Source: Parastagonospora avenae f. sp. tritici 18332-5 (taxonomy: Eukaryota; Ascomycota; Dothideomycetes; Pleosporales; Phaeosphaeriaceae). Taken from it: 64,000 nt of DNA. This document shows positions 24,052 through 35,223 of this stretch, in pieces. The stretch's first letter is position 1, and each line of letters opens with the position of its first letter. Under the pieces are notes generated by a model. That model was given only the letters and a program-made list of their open reading frames with translations. It did no database searches and was not told the origin of the DNA. Position numbers and translations under genes: made by a program. The DNA lies in NCBI GenBank assembly GCA_022559985.1, contig JAFJTR010000061.1:62001-126000 (forward strand), written 5' to 3'.

Positions 24052-26718
24052 ATGACGATGGCGACCGAATCGAAGCTTCTCTCGCAGACGCTGCAGTCCA
24101 TTACAAAGACTAAGATGCGCGAACAAGACAAACGCCGACAAACGTTTGAAGCCAGCAAATCAAAGCTTCTTGAGTCATCTACTGAACTCACGAATGATCT
24201 TGAACGGGTAAAAGCCCTGCTCGATGGCTACAAAGGATTGGCCTGCAGTAACAAAGGCGTGGATCATATCGATGAGGATCGTGAGGAAATGATGAGGAAC
24301 GTTGCGCAGTATATCGAGCAGGCTCATCATGACCCCTCCGTCTCTTCCGAAACGATTGCAAACTTCGAACGCACTTTGCAGAACAAGCTTGAGCAAGAAG
24401 GCCATCGGCTTGAGTTTGCCAATCTTTACTATCGCCTCTTGGCTGAGTGGACAGATGCTAGTAGCAAGCCAATGGAGCAGCCTGAAGAGAAGGAGGCTGA
24501 GCTTGATGGTTCATTCGAGCATGTGCAAAAGTACGACTTACAGAAGCTCACGGAGAAATTCGCCAGTGTCGTTTTTACTCCGCTGGAGACGGATGAGGTC
24601 GGGATCGACAATTATCTAAATGGTTTGTTTGAAGACGACCATGCACAGAGGCTCTTGAAACACATACGCAATGAAAATGCGGGATTTGCGTCGCGTTTGA
24701 AAAAGCAGGCGAAACCTTTCGATCCCGATATGCTGAAGAAATGTATTAAAGCGCTGCTAAGCAACAATCTTCTAAACGACGATGCAAAATCCACGCTCTC
24801 TGAATTTTCCATGAATGAAGTTGTTCTCGACGAGATCGCCGATGTTCTCAACCTCCGGTTCACAGATCTCGATACCTGGTCATGGCAGGAGGAAGACGAG
24901 GGCATGTACTACGAACCACGACGCCAACTCAACGGGAAGTACCGAATCATGATAGACATGGATATTCTGCAAGCAATATTCCTGCACTATATCGCCATAC
25001 GCTGGTGCACGCACCTCAAGTTGTCTTTTGAGCATTTAGTGAAAGATCCGAAGTTCTGGCGACAGGGCCAGGGCATGTCGGAAGAAGAGAAAGCGAGGTA
25101 CTCCTTCTTCACCGATAGAGAACCGCATGACGACGGTATACAATACCGGGAGAGGAAGAAGTTCGTTACACAGTATTTGAACTCCTCACTTCCCTCCTCG
25201 TTGGATGAGGGAGGGGATCCTTACGGCGAGGATGCTGATGCCGGTCGAGTGCGTAAATCCAACGAGCCAAAGACTGGCTTAGCTCTTAGACAGGCGTTCT
25301 TACAACAGCTTGCAACGAATGTAATAATTCGGCGTGAACTACACGGCGAAGTGGCAGTCGTGCAGTCCGATCTGCAATGGTACGCGACTGGTCTTCCGCA
25401 CTCGACGCTATGGGCGGTGCTGCGCTTTTGGGGCATTCCGGATGACTTTATCGCCTTGTTCAAGAAGTATGCCGAAGCGCCTCTAAGGCTGACAGCAACC
25501 CCAGGGGAGAATGTGCGTACCCGCCGCCGTGGCATTCCGATCACTGATGCGTTCGAGACGCTTTTCGGAGAAATCGTGCTCTTTTGCATGGACGTTGCAG
25601 TCAATCGTCTCTGCGGCATGACCATGATACGCTTCCACGACGATTTGTATCTTCATGGTGCACCAAAGCAAACCGCCGACGCATGGGAAACAATAGAGAA
25701 TTTTGTCAAGGTGCTCGGGCTCGACATAAACACTAGCAAAACTGGCTCTGTGTATATTAGTGACGGAACCAAGGATCAGGCACTAGCTGCCACATTTCCC
25801 CAGGGACCTGTTGGCATGGGCATGCTGCGATTGAACGATAAAGGCGATTGGAGCATCGACCAAGACCAAGTCGCCGCACATACCCGACAACTACGTAAAC
25901 AGCTAGGCCAGTGTACCAGCATAATGTCATGGGTCCAAACGTGGAACGCCTGCATGGGTAGATTCTTTCAAGACACGTTTGGCAAGCCAGCGAATTGCTT
26001 TGGCCAGGCGCACATCGAAGCCATACTCGATACCCATACACAGATACAGTCGCAGTTGTTCGATGGCCATGGCGGAAGTTGTACGCAGTACCTTCGCCAG
26101 CAGCTCGAATCGCGATTTGGCGTCGCCAATATCCCGGACTCATTCTTCTTCCTGCTAGAGCAGTTCGGCGGCCTCGGTATAGCAAACCCGTTCGTTCCCT
26201 TCCTGGCCGCCAAACACTACGTTCAAGAGAATCCCAGACAGCTTATGACTGCATTTCAAAAGCACGAGAGGAATACCTACAAGGAATACTCCGACGAGTT
26301 TGCTACGCTTTCAGAATCGGATAAGCAACGCAGATACCGCGCGGCATTTGCGGACATGAAAGACAACGAGTCTGTTCTCGAGGAACCGTTCTTCAGTATT
26401 GAGGAATACCGCGCTCATCGTGAGATGCACTCGTTCGCCTTGTTCTGCGCATACGAGGACTTGTTACGAGAACCCGATGTAGAAGATGTGAGGCTCACCA
26501 GTGACATTAAGCCATGGTTTGAGGAGCTGAAGCATACGCATGGTCGGGGCTGGAACGACCTCAACAGCGCAGAACGATGGACCATGAATCTGTACGCGAA
26601 CGAGTTGAAGGATAGATTTGGGGCGCTGAGTGTGGTGGACAAGAATCTGCTGCCAAGTGGGGTGCTGAAGATGTTGAAGAAAAGGAAAATCACGTGGCAG
26701 ATGGTAATTTGGGAGTGA
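24052..26718 (+). CDS. rvt: Cellular reverse transcriptase of the rvt type
   Basis: Intronless, 888 residues from the ATG at 24052; a second ATG follows at 24058, and the frame is open without ATG for at least 34 codons upstream. Residues about 10-65 form a charged coiled coil (SITKTKMREQDKRRQTFEA). Right-hand polymerase motifs follow in order. Motif A is SDLQWYATGLPHSTLW with Asp440. Motif B is RRRGIPITDAFETLFGEI (about 490-507). Motif C is MIRFHDDLYLHG with the catalytic pair Asp530-Asp531. Motif D is GLDINTSKTG (about 557-566). No endonuclease, RNase H, integrase or gag part is present. This fits the rvt class: single-copy, host-domesticated RT genes known across fungi, with an N-terminal coiled coil and no known natural template. 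All catalytic aspartates are kept, so activity is likely. It lies just downstream of a dead transposon but is not part of it. Confidence 0.85.
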   Translation: MTMATESKLLSQTLQSITKTKMREQDKRRQTFEASKSKLLESSTELTNDLERVKALLDGYKGLACSNKGVDHIDEDREEMMRNVAQYIEQAHHDPSVSSETIANFERTLQNKLEQEGHRLEFANLYYRLLAEWTDASSKPMEQPEEKEAELDGSFEHVQKYDLQKLTEKFASVVFTPLETDEVGIDNYLNGLFEDDHAQRLLKHIRNENAGFASRLKKQAKPFDPDMLKKCIKALLSNNLLNDDAKSTLSEFSMNEVVLDEIADVLNLRFTDLDTWSWQEEDEGMYYEPRRQLNGKYRIMIDMDILQAIFLHYIAIRWCTHLKLSFEHLVKDPKFWRQGQGMSEEEKARYSFFTDREPHDDGIQYRERKKFVTQYLNSSLPSSLDEGGDPYGEDADAGRVRKSNEPKTGLALRQAFLQQLATNVIIRRELHGEVAVVQSDLQWYATGLPHSTLWAVLRFWGIPDDFIALFKKYAEAPLRLTATPGENVRTRRRGIPITDAFETLFGEIVLFCMDVAVNRLCGMTMIRFHDDLYLHGAPKQTADAWETIENFVKVLGLDINTSKTGSVYISDGTKDQALAATFPQGPVGMGMLRLNDKGDWSIDQDQVAAHTRQLRKQLGQCTSIMSWVQTWNACMGRFFQDTFGKPANCFGQAHIEAILDTHTQIQSQLFDGHGGSCTQYLRQQLESRFGVANIPDSFFFLLEQFGGLGIANPFVPFLAAKHYVQENPRQLMTAFQKHERNTYKEYSDEFATLSESDKQRRYRAAFADMKDNESVLEEPFFSIEEYRAHREMHSFALFCAYEDLLREPDVEDVRLTSDIKPWFEELKHTHGRGWNDLNSAERWTMNLYANELKDRFGALSVVDKNLLPSGVLKMLKKRKITWQMVIWE

Positions 26719-27010
26719 AAGCTATATAGTGTACCTGATGTGCTGCGGTGAATGGCTGTTGTTAGCGCGCCGCGCGATTTAGGCCTCGGCTGTTCCTGAG
26801 AAGTAGGTAGCTGCTCCCTCCAATAGTACCTTCATCTACCTCTGCCCACACCATCGGAATTCCATCGACCCAGATATTTCAATAGATACAGCGGACACAG
26901 GCGCAGCCGTCTTTTGTGCGGGTCCACCCTGCCAAAGTGCGTATGCAGTGGTCGCGTCGTTGCGAGCTACCCTGTTCTTCGCGTCTATAAACCACACGTC
27001 CACCAACAAG

Positions 27011-28380
27011 ATGGCGTCGTACCCAAACGACAACGAGAGCTCACCGCTGTTAGCTGAAAGCACAAATGCTGAACATGTTGGGCGAGATGGCAATCCGCAC
27101 GACCTCCACACATCTAACAAATTTCTCGCCCTACAGATAGGAGCAACGATGGTATCTTTCTCTACACTCGGGCTTTTCAATTCATCAATCGGCGCAGTCC
27201 TGCCTCCAATCAGGCATTACTACAGCCTCACCGACCTGCACGTTTCTGTCCTTTTCCTTGCTGGTCCACTAGGCTACATCTTCGCGGCTCAATGCAGCGA
27301 CATCATCCATCAGCGCTTCGGGCAACGCGGCATTGCGATCACTGGACCCATCTTTCAAATACTTGCTCATCTGATGACTGCTTTGCACCCGCGATTTGGA
27401 TGGATACTCTTCGCTTTTGGCCTCCAGGGAATTGGAGCCGGTCTACTTGATGGAAGCTGGTGTGCATGGGCTGGCAATATGGAGAAGGCAAACACTATAT
27501 CTGGCATGCTACACGGGAGTTACAGTGTAGGTGGGGCAGCTGGTCCCTTTCTCGCTACCTTGATTACAACCAGTAATCGGCCTTGGTACCTTTGGTATTG
27601 GGTCCTGGTAAGTCTCGTTTACTCCATGGCATGGGAGGGAGCTGATCAGTAGTTCAGGTCATACAGTCAATTGCCGAGCTGCTCATTCTGACGGTCGCCT
27701 TCTGGAACCAGACTGGATCTGTATATCGCCAGAGCAAACAGGCAGATTTGCTTGCCAGTAAGGTCGACGCAAAAGCTATCTTCCGCCACCGTGCGACATG
27801 GCTGTGCGGAGCCTATTTCCTCACGTATGTCGGCACAGAAACGGCGATCTCTGGTTGGGTCGTATCGTTCATGCTACGCAATCGCGCATCGACGCCATAC
27901 TTGGCAAGCATGGCTTCCTCTGGTTACTGGATCGGCATGGCCATCGGTCGGTTAGTGTTGGGCTTTGGTACCGACCGAATAGGCGTGCGGCGTGCAGCAG
28001 TGCTGTACTTCCTATGTGCAGGAACACTCGAAGTGTTGTTTGCAGTGCTGACATCTCCAATCGCTTCGGTGGTGCTGATGACTCTATTGGGTTTCGTCAT
28101 GGGTCCACTTTTCCCCTCCGGTGTCGTTGTCTTAACACGTTTACTACCAAGCGAACTGCATATCGCAGCAGTCTCCTTCGTCTCTTCACTTGGCCAAGTT
28201 GGGGGCGCTTTTCTTCCATTCGCAATTGGAGCGGTTGTTGAGAGTCTGGGCATTGGTGTCTTTCGATATGCTATTCTCGTTCAAACTGCCCTTTCATTAG
28301 GCGTTTGGCTAGCATTCGCCAGAGTGCGGACGACCACTCATAGTCAAAGTAACAGCCAAGACACATCAAGAGAAGACTGA
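27011..28380 (+). CDS. Major facilitator superfamily transporter
   Basis: Exons 27011-27607 and 27658-28380 (50-nt intron, phase 0) give 439 residues. A polar N-tail (about 40 residues) is followed by roughly twelve hydrophobic segments in two halves split by a loop around residues 215-245. The second half contains an MFS-like loop (GRLVLGFGTDRIGVRR) after a glycine-rich helix. The general shape is that of FucP/BSC6-like fungal carriers; the substrate cannot be told. The ATG at 27011 has a good context (AAGATGGCG). It starts 292 bp after the rvt gene on the same strand; no functional link is evident. Confidence 0.85.
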
Positions 28381-29566
28381 GCAATGCTCGATCGCATTCA
28401 TCCTAGATGCACGCCAAAGTTTACGAGTACCGCCGAAATGCGCAGCCTGCTTACCCAATCCGGATCGGAGCTGAGAAGTCAGCGTCCTGATTCGCAGAGA
28501 ACTCGTTCTAGACTGCCGCAATCGCATATAAATGAGGTGGGGTTGATGGGTGTAGCTGGGGATGCAAAGACCTTGGCGGTACCTTTTCGACGAAGCATTT
28601 CCACCGACCTGTATTCGGGCTTACTTTGCTCGATGTGAGCCAGCCGCGAAGCGAGCTATCACGCGTTCAGCCTGTACGGAAGAGTGTGCATGCTGTGCTG
28701 CACAAGCTCCAAGCGAGGTGTCATACGAGCTCTGGCAACACTTTTGAACATGACAGCTCATCGAAAGACAAGCATCCTTCCATTCTTTTAAGGCGATGAG
28801 GCGGGTATGTTTTCCGTATGAAGATTGGTTTGAAGAGCCCACCAAGCCACCAGAACATACGGCACATCTTTGAAGCCCCTAGCATCTTCCGCAACCATTT
28901 CTTAGTTTATCGTGTACTGCCTCAAAATTTGGCTTTCCATCTCCCCCCCCCTAGCAAGGTTCATAGATGGCTTTCGCGGTAGTGGCTGGCGGACCGATAG
29001 GTCAGCTGCCGATCTTTTCTCATTAAGTTCACCTGCATCCCGGGTAAAGCGACGAAATACGGTAACGAATGCTTGGCCACATTCAGCGACAGGTACCAAG
29101 ATGCAAGAAGAGCCTATTTCCAGAGAGGAACATGCGTATGCAGACACTACTAGCACGGAGACGAGGCCATATAGCTCAAACGAGCGAATGTCTGACGTCA
29201 ATGGCGTAGCTGTGACGGTCACAACACCATCAAGCAGGCAGTCCAGCATGTTATGGATATGCTTTCGGCACTTTTCATCACTTTTGGCGCCTGTCCTGGT
29301 GGAGAACGTCTTATACTCTCAGGTGGACTGAGGCTGCAGCCATGCAAGTAGCAGTCAGACGACACGATAATCCCTGAACATGGATAGCACATCTGAAGTT
29401 AATCCAGCCTGAATACTCGCAGTGTGTAAGCCATGACTGGGTACTTGGGAAACGTCTTGCGACGTCAGTCGCGGGGTCCGCTCTAGAGATGTGGATATAT
29501 ATGAGGCTTGTATCGTCGCACTTGACTGTGCCACCTTGCACAAGTCTCATCTTCCTCATCACCACC
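28381..29566. other. Intergenic region and promoter of the oxidase
   Basis: About 1.2 kb without a supported gene. Open frames of 115-139 codons overlap on the two strands (28902-29331) but have no domain. A TATA-like run precedes the next gene. Confidence 0.35.
29496..29502 (+). promoter_or_regulatory. TATA-like box of the FAD oxidase gene
   Basis: TATATAT about 65 nt before the ATG at 29567, a plausible distance for a fungal TATA box. This rests on position and sequence only. Confidence 0.4.
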
Positions 29567-31057
29567 ATGAAATTCGCTTCTTTCACTGGGCTCATTGCCC
29601 TGTTGGCTGCGGGTTATGTCTCGGCGGACTCTTGCTCCTCCATCGCAGCACTTGGCTACATCAATGTGACTGGGCCGCTGAACCTAGCTTACATTGAGGA
29701 ACAAACTCAGTATTGGTCTTCTTCATGTTCTGCCCTGCTGCCATCCTGCATTATATTTCCAAAGACTGTGGAAGAAGTTGCCACTGCTGTTGGAATCATC
29801 TCCAACACAACCGAACGCTTTGCAGTCAAGAGTGGCGGACATAGCCCAAACAATGGCTGGAGCAGTGTCAGTGGAGGTCCGCTGATCGCGCTGGAACACC
29901 TCGATCAAGCTGTCCTCGATCCTGCTACTGGTGTCGTGGACGTGGGCCCCGGCAACAGACTAGATGGAATTGCTGCGAAGCTACAAGGCAGTGGCTGGAC
30001 TTTCGTTGGCGGACGCATCGGGAACACTGGAGTAGGCGGTCTAGTCCTTGGAGGTGGGCTTTCCTACATGTCGACTCAATATGGATGGGCTGCTTCCTCC
30101 GTTCTTCAATACGAAATCGTCTTTGCGAATGGTACCATCGGCAAAATCAATGGCGAGAACTATCCGGACATATTCACGACGCTCAAGGGAGGAGGCAACA
30201 ACGTCGGTGTAATCACTAACTACCGACTTCAGGCGCATCGTCAGGGTCTCATCTGGGGCGGCAACTTGGTCTTCCTACGTACGCCTGAGAAGGACAAGAA
30301 GTTGCTTAAGGCTGTACGTGACTTTACCGAACACAACGAGGATGAGAAGGCTGCCGTGATCGTCACTGCCGAGCGTGCGAACATAAACGTGGTTGACTCA
30401 TGGATCATCTTCTTGTTCTATGACGGCCCTACGCCTCCAGCTGGTACATTCGACAACTTCATCGATGTCAACCCTCTTCTTGACACGACTCGCACCCGCA
30501 CATATGCCGACCTCATGGCCTTGAGCAATTGGGTCATTGTCAAAGCTTCTGTCGTTGACATTGCGACCGAGACCATCCCCCTTCCCTCGGCCGAAAACGC
30601 TGTAGAGGTAATGGAGACGCTGCACAATCACTGGCGCAACATTTCTGAAACTACACTGCTCGTCCCTGGCATCGTCGCTTCAATCGCATGGCAGCCGTTT
30701 CAGAAGAAAATCGCACAAAAAGCACGTACGTTGAGTCCTGATCTCATCGACACAGACGACTCCGTCGACCGCATCATTATCGAGATGAATTACGCCTTCA
30801 TCCCGCAGAATCTGTATGAACAGATGGCGGACACAATGGAGGCTACGTACACGGGTGTTCGCAATCGAGTGTTGGCATGGCAGGAGAAAGGCACGCTGCC
30901 GCAGGCTTATCTCCCACTGTTTATGAACTATGCTTTCTATCGTCAGGACTACTTTGGGAGGCTAAAGCCGGAAAGTCGTGCGATGGCAAAGCGTGTGTCT
31001 GAGGAGGTGGATCCCAAAGGTTTCTTCCGGGACCGAACGGGCGGTTGGAAGCCTTGA
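29567..31057 (+). CDS. Secreted FAD-linked oxidase (BBE/VAO-like)
   Basis: Single exon, 496 residues. The signal peptide (MKFASFTGLIALLAAGYVSA) argues for the ATG at 29567 rather than the longer open frame. The FAD-binding PCMH domain holds the covalent-flavin histidine in SGGHSPNNGW and the glycine-rich GVGGLVLGGGLSYMS. In GGRIGNTGVGG an isoleucine stands where berberine-bridge enzymes have the second flavin-linking cysteine, so FAD is probably held by one bond only. The BBE-type C-terminus is present (NYAFYRQDYFGRLK, then VDPKGFF). Such enzymes oxidise sugars or secondary metabolites; the substrate is unknown. It converges on the phosphodiesterase gene downstream. Confidence 0.88.
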   Translation: MKFASFTGLIALLAAGYVSADSCSSIAALGYINVTGPLNLAYIEEQTQYWSSSCSALLPSCIIFPKTVEEVATAVGIISNTTERFAVKSGGHSPNNGWSSVSGGPLIALEHLDQAVLDPATGVVDVGPGNRLDGIAAKLQGSGWTFVGGRIGNTGVGGLVLGGGLSYMSTQYGWAASSVLQYEIVFANGTIGKINGENYPDIFTTLKGGGNNVGVITNYRLQAHRQGLIWGGNLVFLRTPEKDKKLLKAVRDFTEHNEDEKAAVIVTAERANINVVDSWIIFLFYDGPTPPAGTFDNFIDVNPLLDTTRTRTYADLMALSNWVIVKASVVDIATETIPLPSAENAVEVMETLHNHWRNISETTLLVPGIVASIAWQPFQKKIAQKARTLSPDLIDTDDSVDRIIIEMNYAFIPQNLYEQMADTMEATYTGVRNRVLAWQEKGTLPQAYLPLFMNYAFYRQDYFGRLKPESRAMAKRVSEEVDPKGFFRDRTGGWKP

Positions 31058-31553
31058 TTTTTGCACGCTCTCATATCGTCAGCGACTTGCAAATATCCCA
31101 AACTGTGTCCATTAGGCTAGAGGCGCAACGATAATCTCTGCGCGGTGCTGAGGTTTGCATAATTTCTTAATGTATGGTGTGTTGTTTGGCCGCTCAAACT
31201 AGCTCTCCACGACTTGAATATGCTTTGACCTCCACATCATGTCTACTTGTGCAACGATTAGGTCAAATTTATAAGTCCGCAATTTTTCCAAACGTTGCTT
31301 TACCATTGTACATCAGTCGACCAAAACTGGAAGATGCTACCACGATTGAGTGATAAATTTTGTGGGCCAGACGTCACTGAAGACAAATTCGATCTTGTAT
31401 GCCTAGAGCCTTCATTTGTTGTGTATATACTCGTCATCTTTCATACAACAAGTTTGATGAATCATGTCTTGTCTTCATCATTCTTCTTTATCCTTCTACC
31501 CCTGCCTTCGCACTCGAAGCCCTGGCCCGCATCGGCCCAATCTGACTCGCTCT
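31058..31553. other. Convergent 3' spacer
   Basis: Nothing recognised between the ends of the oxidase (plus) and the phosphodiesterase (minus). Confidence 0.4.
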
Positions 31554-32858
31554 TCACTTATAACTCCCACCAACAGGTCCCTTCAATCCAAAGCAGTTCG
31601 CGAAATACGTCACCGTAGCACTCCAATCGCTGAACAATCCTTTGATGCCAATCTGGTTCGCCAACACGTCTAACAAGACGTAGTACTGTCCATCGTAGCT
31701 CGTTACATTCGCGATGCTCTCGAAGTAATACTCCTTTCTCAACTTGACGGTTGCAAGGGGTCCAGAGCGCTCAAACGTCCACGCAAATATGTCCATGCCG
31801 TTAGCTTTGATAGCGTTTGCATACTCAGATGGTACGATGGTGTTGTTGGGTCCTGGACTGACGAGCATAGGTATCGAAGGGCCGATGATGTTCACACCAG
31901 CGGCGCGCGCGATTGATAGATTCTTCATACCCGCAGCGATGTCTTCGAGCGTATCAAACTCCTGTAGATAGATCGCCTGTCTGCCGAAATCGTGGTCGTT
32001 CTTCAGCCAGTACACAATGTCGTCATAAGTGAACGATTGGGGCCAGACACGGTCGCAACTGATGCCTTTTGCGCGAAAGGCGTTGATGAAGTCTTGGGCG
32101 TATTGTTGTTGAGTGTACCCTTTGTAGGGCATGGGGAATGGAGGCGTTTTGAGCTCAGGAGTGAAGTTGCGATAGCCGGGTTGAGCGTCGACGAAGTCGA
32201 TGTATTGGTCTAATGTAAGTACTTTGCCACATGTGTCGTACAGTTCCGTGCGCCAATTTGGTGTGCCGGCTTGATAGGCCTGGGGTGTGACGGCGGAGGC
32301 ATTGAAGCCATCTTGTTTGCCGCAGAGTGTGCTGACTACTTGATATTAGTGCATAAATTGGACCAAGTGTATGGCATCATGCATACATTCAGCCATGGTA
32401 ATATCCGACGTGCAGCACATAGCATTGGCTGGTGACGTTGCGTTTGCTGGGGTGAACAGTTGCGAGCACTTCTTTGCAAGTTCAGGGCGCAGAAGAATGT
32501 CGGTGGTAGTATGCAAGTCGCACAAAGAGTGCCGACATACGAGGCCGCGGTCAGATGTGAATGATACATCGCACTCTAAGATTCCAGCGCCCATACGAGC
32601 ACCGGCTTCCTCCGACTGAACAGTCTCTTCCGGAAATTGGAGTGTGCCACCGCCACGGTGACCAATGCTGAAACCGCTGATCGTGACTGGCTTGTTCTCG
32701 CAGGACTGAAGCTTGTACTTCAATGGTCCGTCTGTCATGTTGTTGATGATGTAGTAGGGACGCGGTCCGAGAGAAACAAGGTATGGGGCTTCATGTTTCT
32801 GGCTCGTTGGAAATGCAACAGCTACGACCGCGAAGGTCAATGGAAGAATTGACTTCAT
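31554..32858 (-). CDS. Secreted GDPD-family phosphodiesterase
   Basis: Exons (minus) 32858-32387 and 32335-31554, with a 51-nt GT-AG intron, give 417 residues. A signal peptide (MKSILPLTFAVVAVAFP) is followed by a glycerophosphodiester-phosphodiesterase barrel. The start motif GHRGGGTLQFPEET and the metal/catalytic stretch GAGILECDVSFTSDRGLVCRH are intact, and an inserted Cys-containing region (about residues 130-170) is typical of fungal secreted members. It would split glycerophosphodiesters outside the cell to glycerol-3-phosphate and an alcohol, for phosphate or head-group scavenging. A TATA box lies about 90 nt upstream. Confidence 0.88.
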
Positions 32859-33525
32859 GATTTGGGGATTTGTGATGTTCCTGAAGAACTAACTGGAGAG
32901 TTCCTGAATATCACACCCCCGCTAAAGCTTCGAGGAGAGTCGGTTTTATAGGTAACCATTCTGACGGCTCCCCGGAGATTTGGTAACAAATCTTCCAACT
33001 AAACATCCCACTATGGTAACTTATTGCAGGAACTAGACGGCTTCTGGCCAAATAGAGATCGAAGTGCTGGGATGGACACAGGGGTTTGCAGAAGCTTAAG
33101 CCCAATTAGCTTTCTAATGCAAAAGCTTGACATTTCCTCTAGTCTAGTTATGGGGACCCTCAGGCCTGGACTGATAAGGGACGTGGCCGAACACACGTGG
33201 GCGTACGACAGTTGAACAAATGGAAAAGTGTGGAAGAGTTTATGTACCAATGAGACTCGCACGTGGGGATATGTGCCGGCTTACAGGGATGACATCACCA
33301 TTTACTCCAACGCCATCCGTGCGGTACGACAGGGAGCTAGGTTACGGCCGGTCCTTCCGGAAAATGGCGCAGATGTTTGCGGATGGCGAATATGAGATTT
33401 CTATGCTTTAAATGAAAGCATGCAGATATTTATCTAGAAGGATTTACCTCTAACGTTCAGTCATGGTTCAGTACCACAGGGGTGAATTGAGCCTTTGAGT
33501 ACATTGTTCCAACATCTACCAACGC
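32859..33525. other. Promoter of the phosphodiesterase gene; otherwise empty
   Basis: No gene seen. The proximal part is the phosphodiesterase promoter; the distal part is the 3' flank of the decayed HET gene. Confidence 0.4.
32944..32950 (-). promoter_or_regulatory. TATA box of the phosphodiesterase gene
   Basis: TATAAAA on the minus strand, about 86-92 nt before the ATG at 32858. Confidence 0.5.
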
Positions 33526-35223
33526 TCATATAGCAAAGATTCCTTCCTTCGATGTACGAGCGTCTCCCTTGATGTCATCCGCAGCTGATGGAACCTCAAT
33601 TGATCTAGTCGTAATTTTCGTACCAGGTGGCAGCGCATGATGGTGTTAATCAAGAGCGCTGTCCAGTTGATCTGGATGTATGCCAAACCATATCCATATC
33701 GCATATTCTGCCGGTACCTGTAGCTTCACGCGATCCGCGCGATCAAGATCCTTGTGGTTGAGAGCTTTCCGCAGAGACGACTATGTTGATATGTCCACCC
33801 ACGAGTCCGTTCCGGGATCACAGAATTGGATCGCTGTACATGGAAGTGTAGTCCTGGCAACTGTAGCTCCATGGTGCGCCTCGAGCTTGATCTTGAAAGA
33901 CTCAGCTGCGGGCTTGTCGAGAGCACACACTAGTGCGTAGAGGCATCCATGCTCCGTGGGACCGTTAGCACGAGCGTTGATACAAATTAAAATATCGTTG
34001 CGGCTACATCTCAGTGCAGGAGCCCGACGACAGTCTTTGAACTGGCACCTTGCCCTTCTGGTGACAGGTCAGGACAGTGAGGTTGTAGGACTTGCCCATC
34101 GCACTGGTATCCGGGCCTGACAATTTGGCCGTGCCTTTAGTGAATCAACAAGAAGCCAAGGACTAATACCATGGCTCTGAGCCTTGGCTCCCTCACTTGA
34201 AGAGAGTGGTCCGAGGAGGGCAATTCGCAGAATGTCGACAAGCTCAGGTGATTGCCAAGCATCGAAGTATTCCCCAGCTCTCCAAAACAAGTCGGCTTTG
34301 CTTTCGCCGTAGTCAACTTGGAAACTGTGGTTGCCTGATATAAGTCCCAGAAGACTGTAAATGCGATCCCGTTCGTCTGCGCACTCTGCTCTTTTGTGCA
34401 TATGAACCAGGTCCCAAAAGTCCTGGCGACTGCGCTCATGTCGTATCCAATCGACGGTCGCTACCCCTTGATGAGGTTTACCCCATTGGTCGAGCCAGAA
34501 TACCCATAGCTGAGCTGACGACACTTGATCAAGGCGTTCAAGGTCCGTAATCCTTGCCACTGTACGATCTAGCAAACGATAGTCTATCGCGACGTTTGGC
34601 ACCACCACTTTCAGGTTCCTTGAAAGGAGTACCTCTTGTACAATCCATGCGCGGTACCAGTAAGGGTCGAATCGTACCCTGTCCCACAATTCGCGTAGGG
34701 CTGCGGGACACTCCTCCCACTTCTCGGACTTGAGCCATTCGTGAAGTTCACGACCAGATTTGTAGTCTCGCCCTAGCCAAATGTACACTTCTTTTGCTTT
34801 GATATGTATGTCGCCCATCTGCTGAACCTGATGGCTGCGCTCCTCCAAAGACTCTTGATCGATGCAAATGGAGTCGATCCAGAGTGCCTCAGTGAGACCA
34901 GAATCTGACCTTGAATTGGACACATAGACCTATTCCAGGAAGGCATGTAAGTTATTTCCTACGTGGAACGACTTGCCATCAATCAGGACTTCATGTCGCC
35001 GTAATTGATCGCCCCAACGGTAAGATAGGCAGCGATACGACGCGCTATCAACCTCGTCACGCCAGAGCGATAGCTGCAAGTGACCTTCGTCGGAGCGATT
35101 GGGCTGTACTTTGATGAGGCGAAAGGATTTACACCTCCGGTTCAAAGCCTCGTGCTTGAAGGGTGTCTTGTCACTACACTCCGCATAGTTCGCTAACATG
35201 GGATATGGGAAGCCCATCACCAT
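33526..35223 (-). pseudogene. HET-domain gene with several in-frame stops
   Basis: One uninterrupted phase from the ATG at 35223 reads as a heterokaryon-incompatibility protein. It has YRCLSYRWGD, LWIDSICIDQ and the RAWIVQEVLL segment, then a long C-terminal part with Cys/His-containing sequence to at least 33646. In-frame stops interrupt it at 34930-34932 (TAG), 34069-34071 (TGA) and 33781-33783 (TAG). TAA at 33646-33648 is either the true end or a fourth lesion, because the frame then stays open to 33526. No frameshift is needed. CAG or CGA to TAG or TGA changes explain the first three. HET proteins trigger cell death when unlike strains fuse; this copy should be dead. Confidence 0.82.

Noticed and set aside
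24052..26718. Idea that the reverse transcriptase belongs to a retrotransposon
   Set aside because: No endonuclease, RNase H, gag, poly-A tail, LTR or target duplication around it; the adjacent TIR belongs to a DNA transposon that ends before it.
28902..29331. Overlapping frames of 115 and 139 codons on opposite strands
   Set aside because: Neither shows a domain; mutual overlap suggests chance openness.
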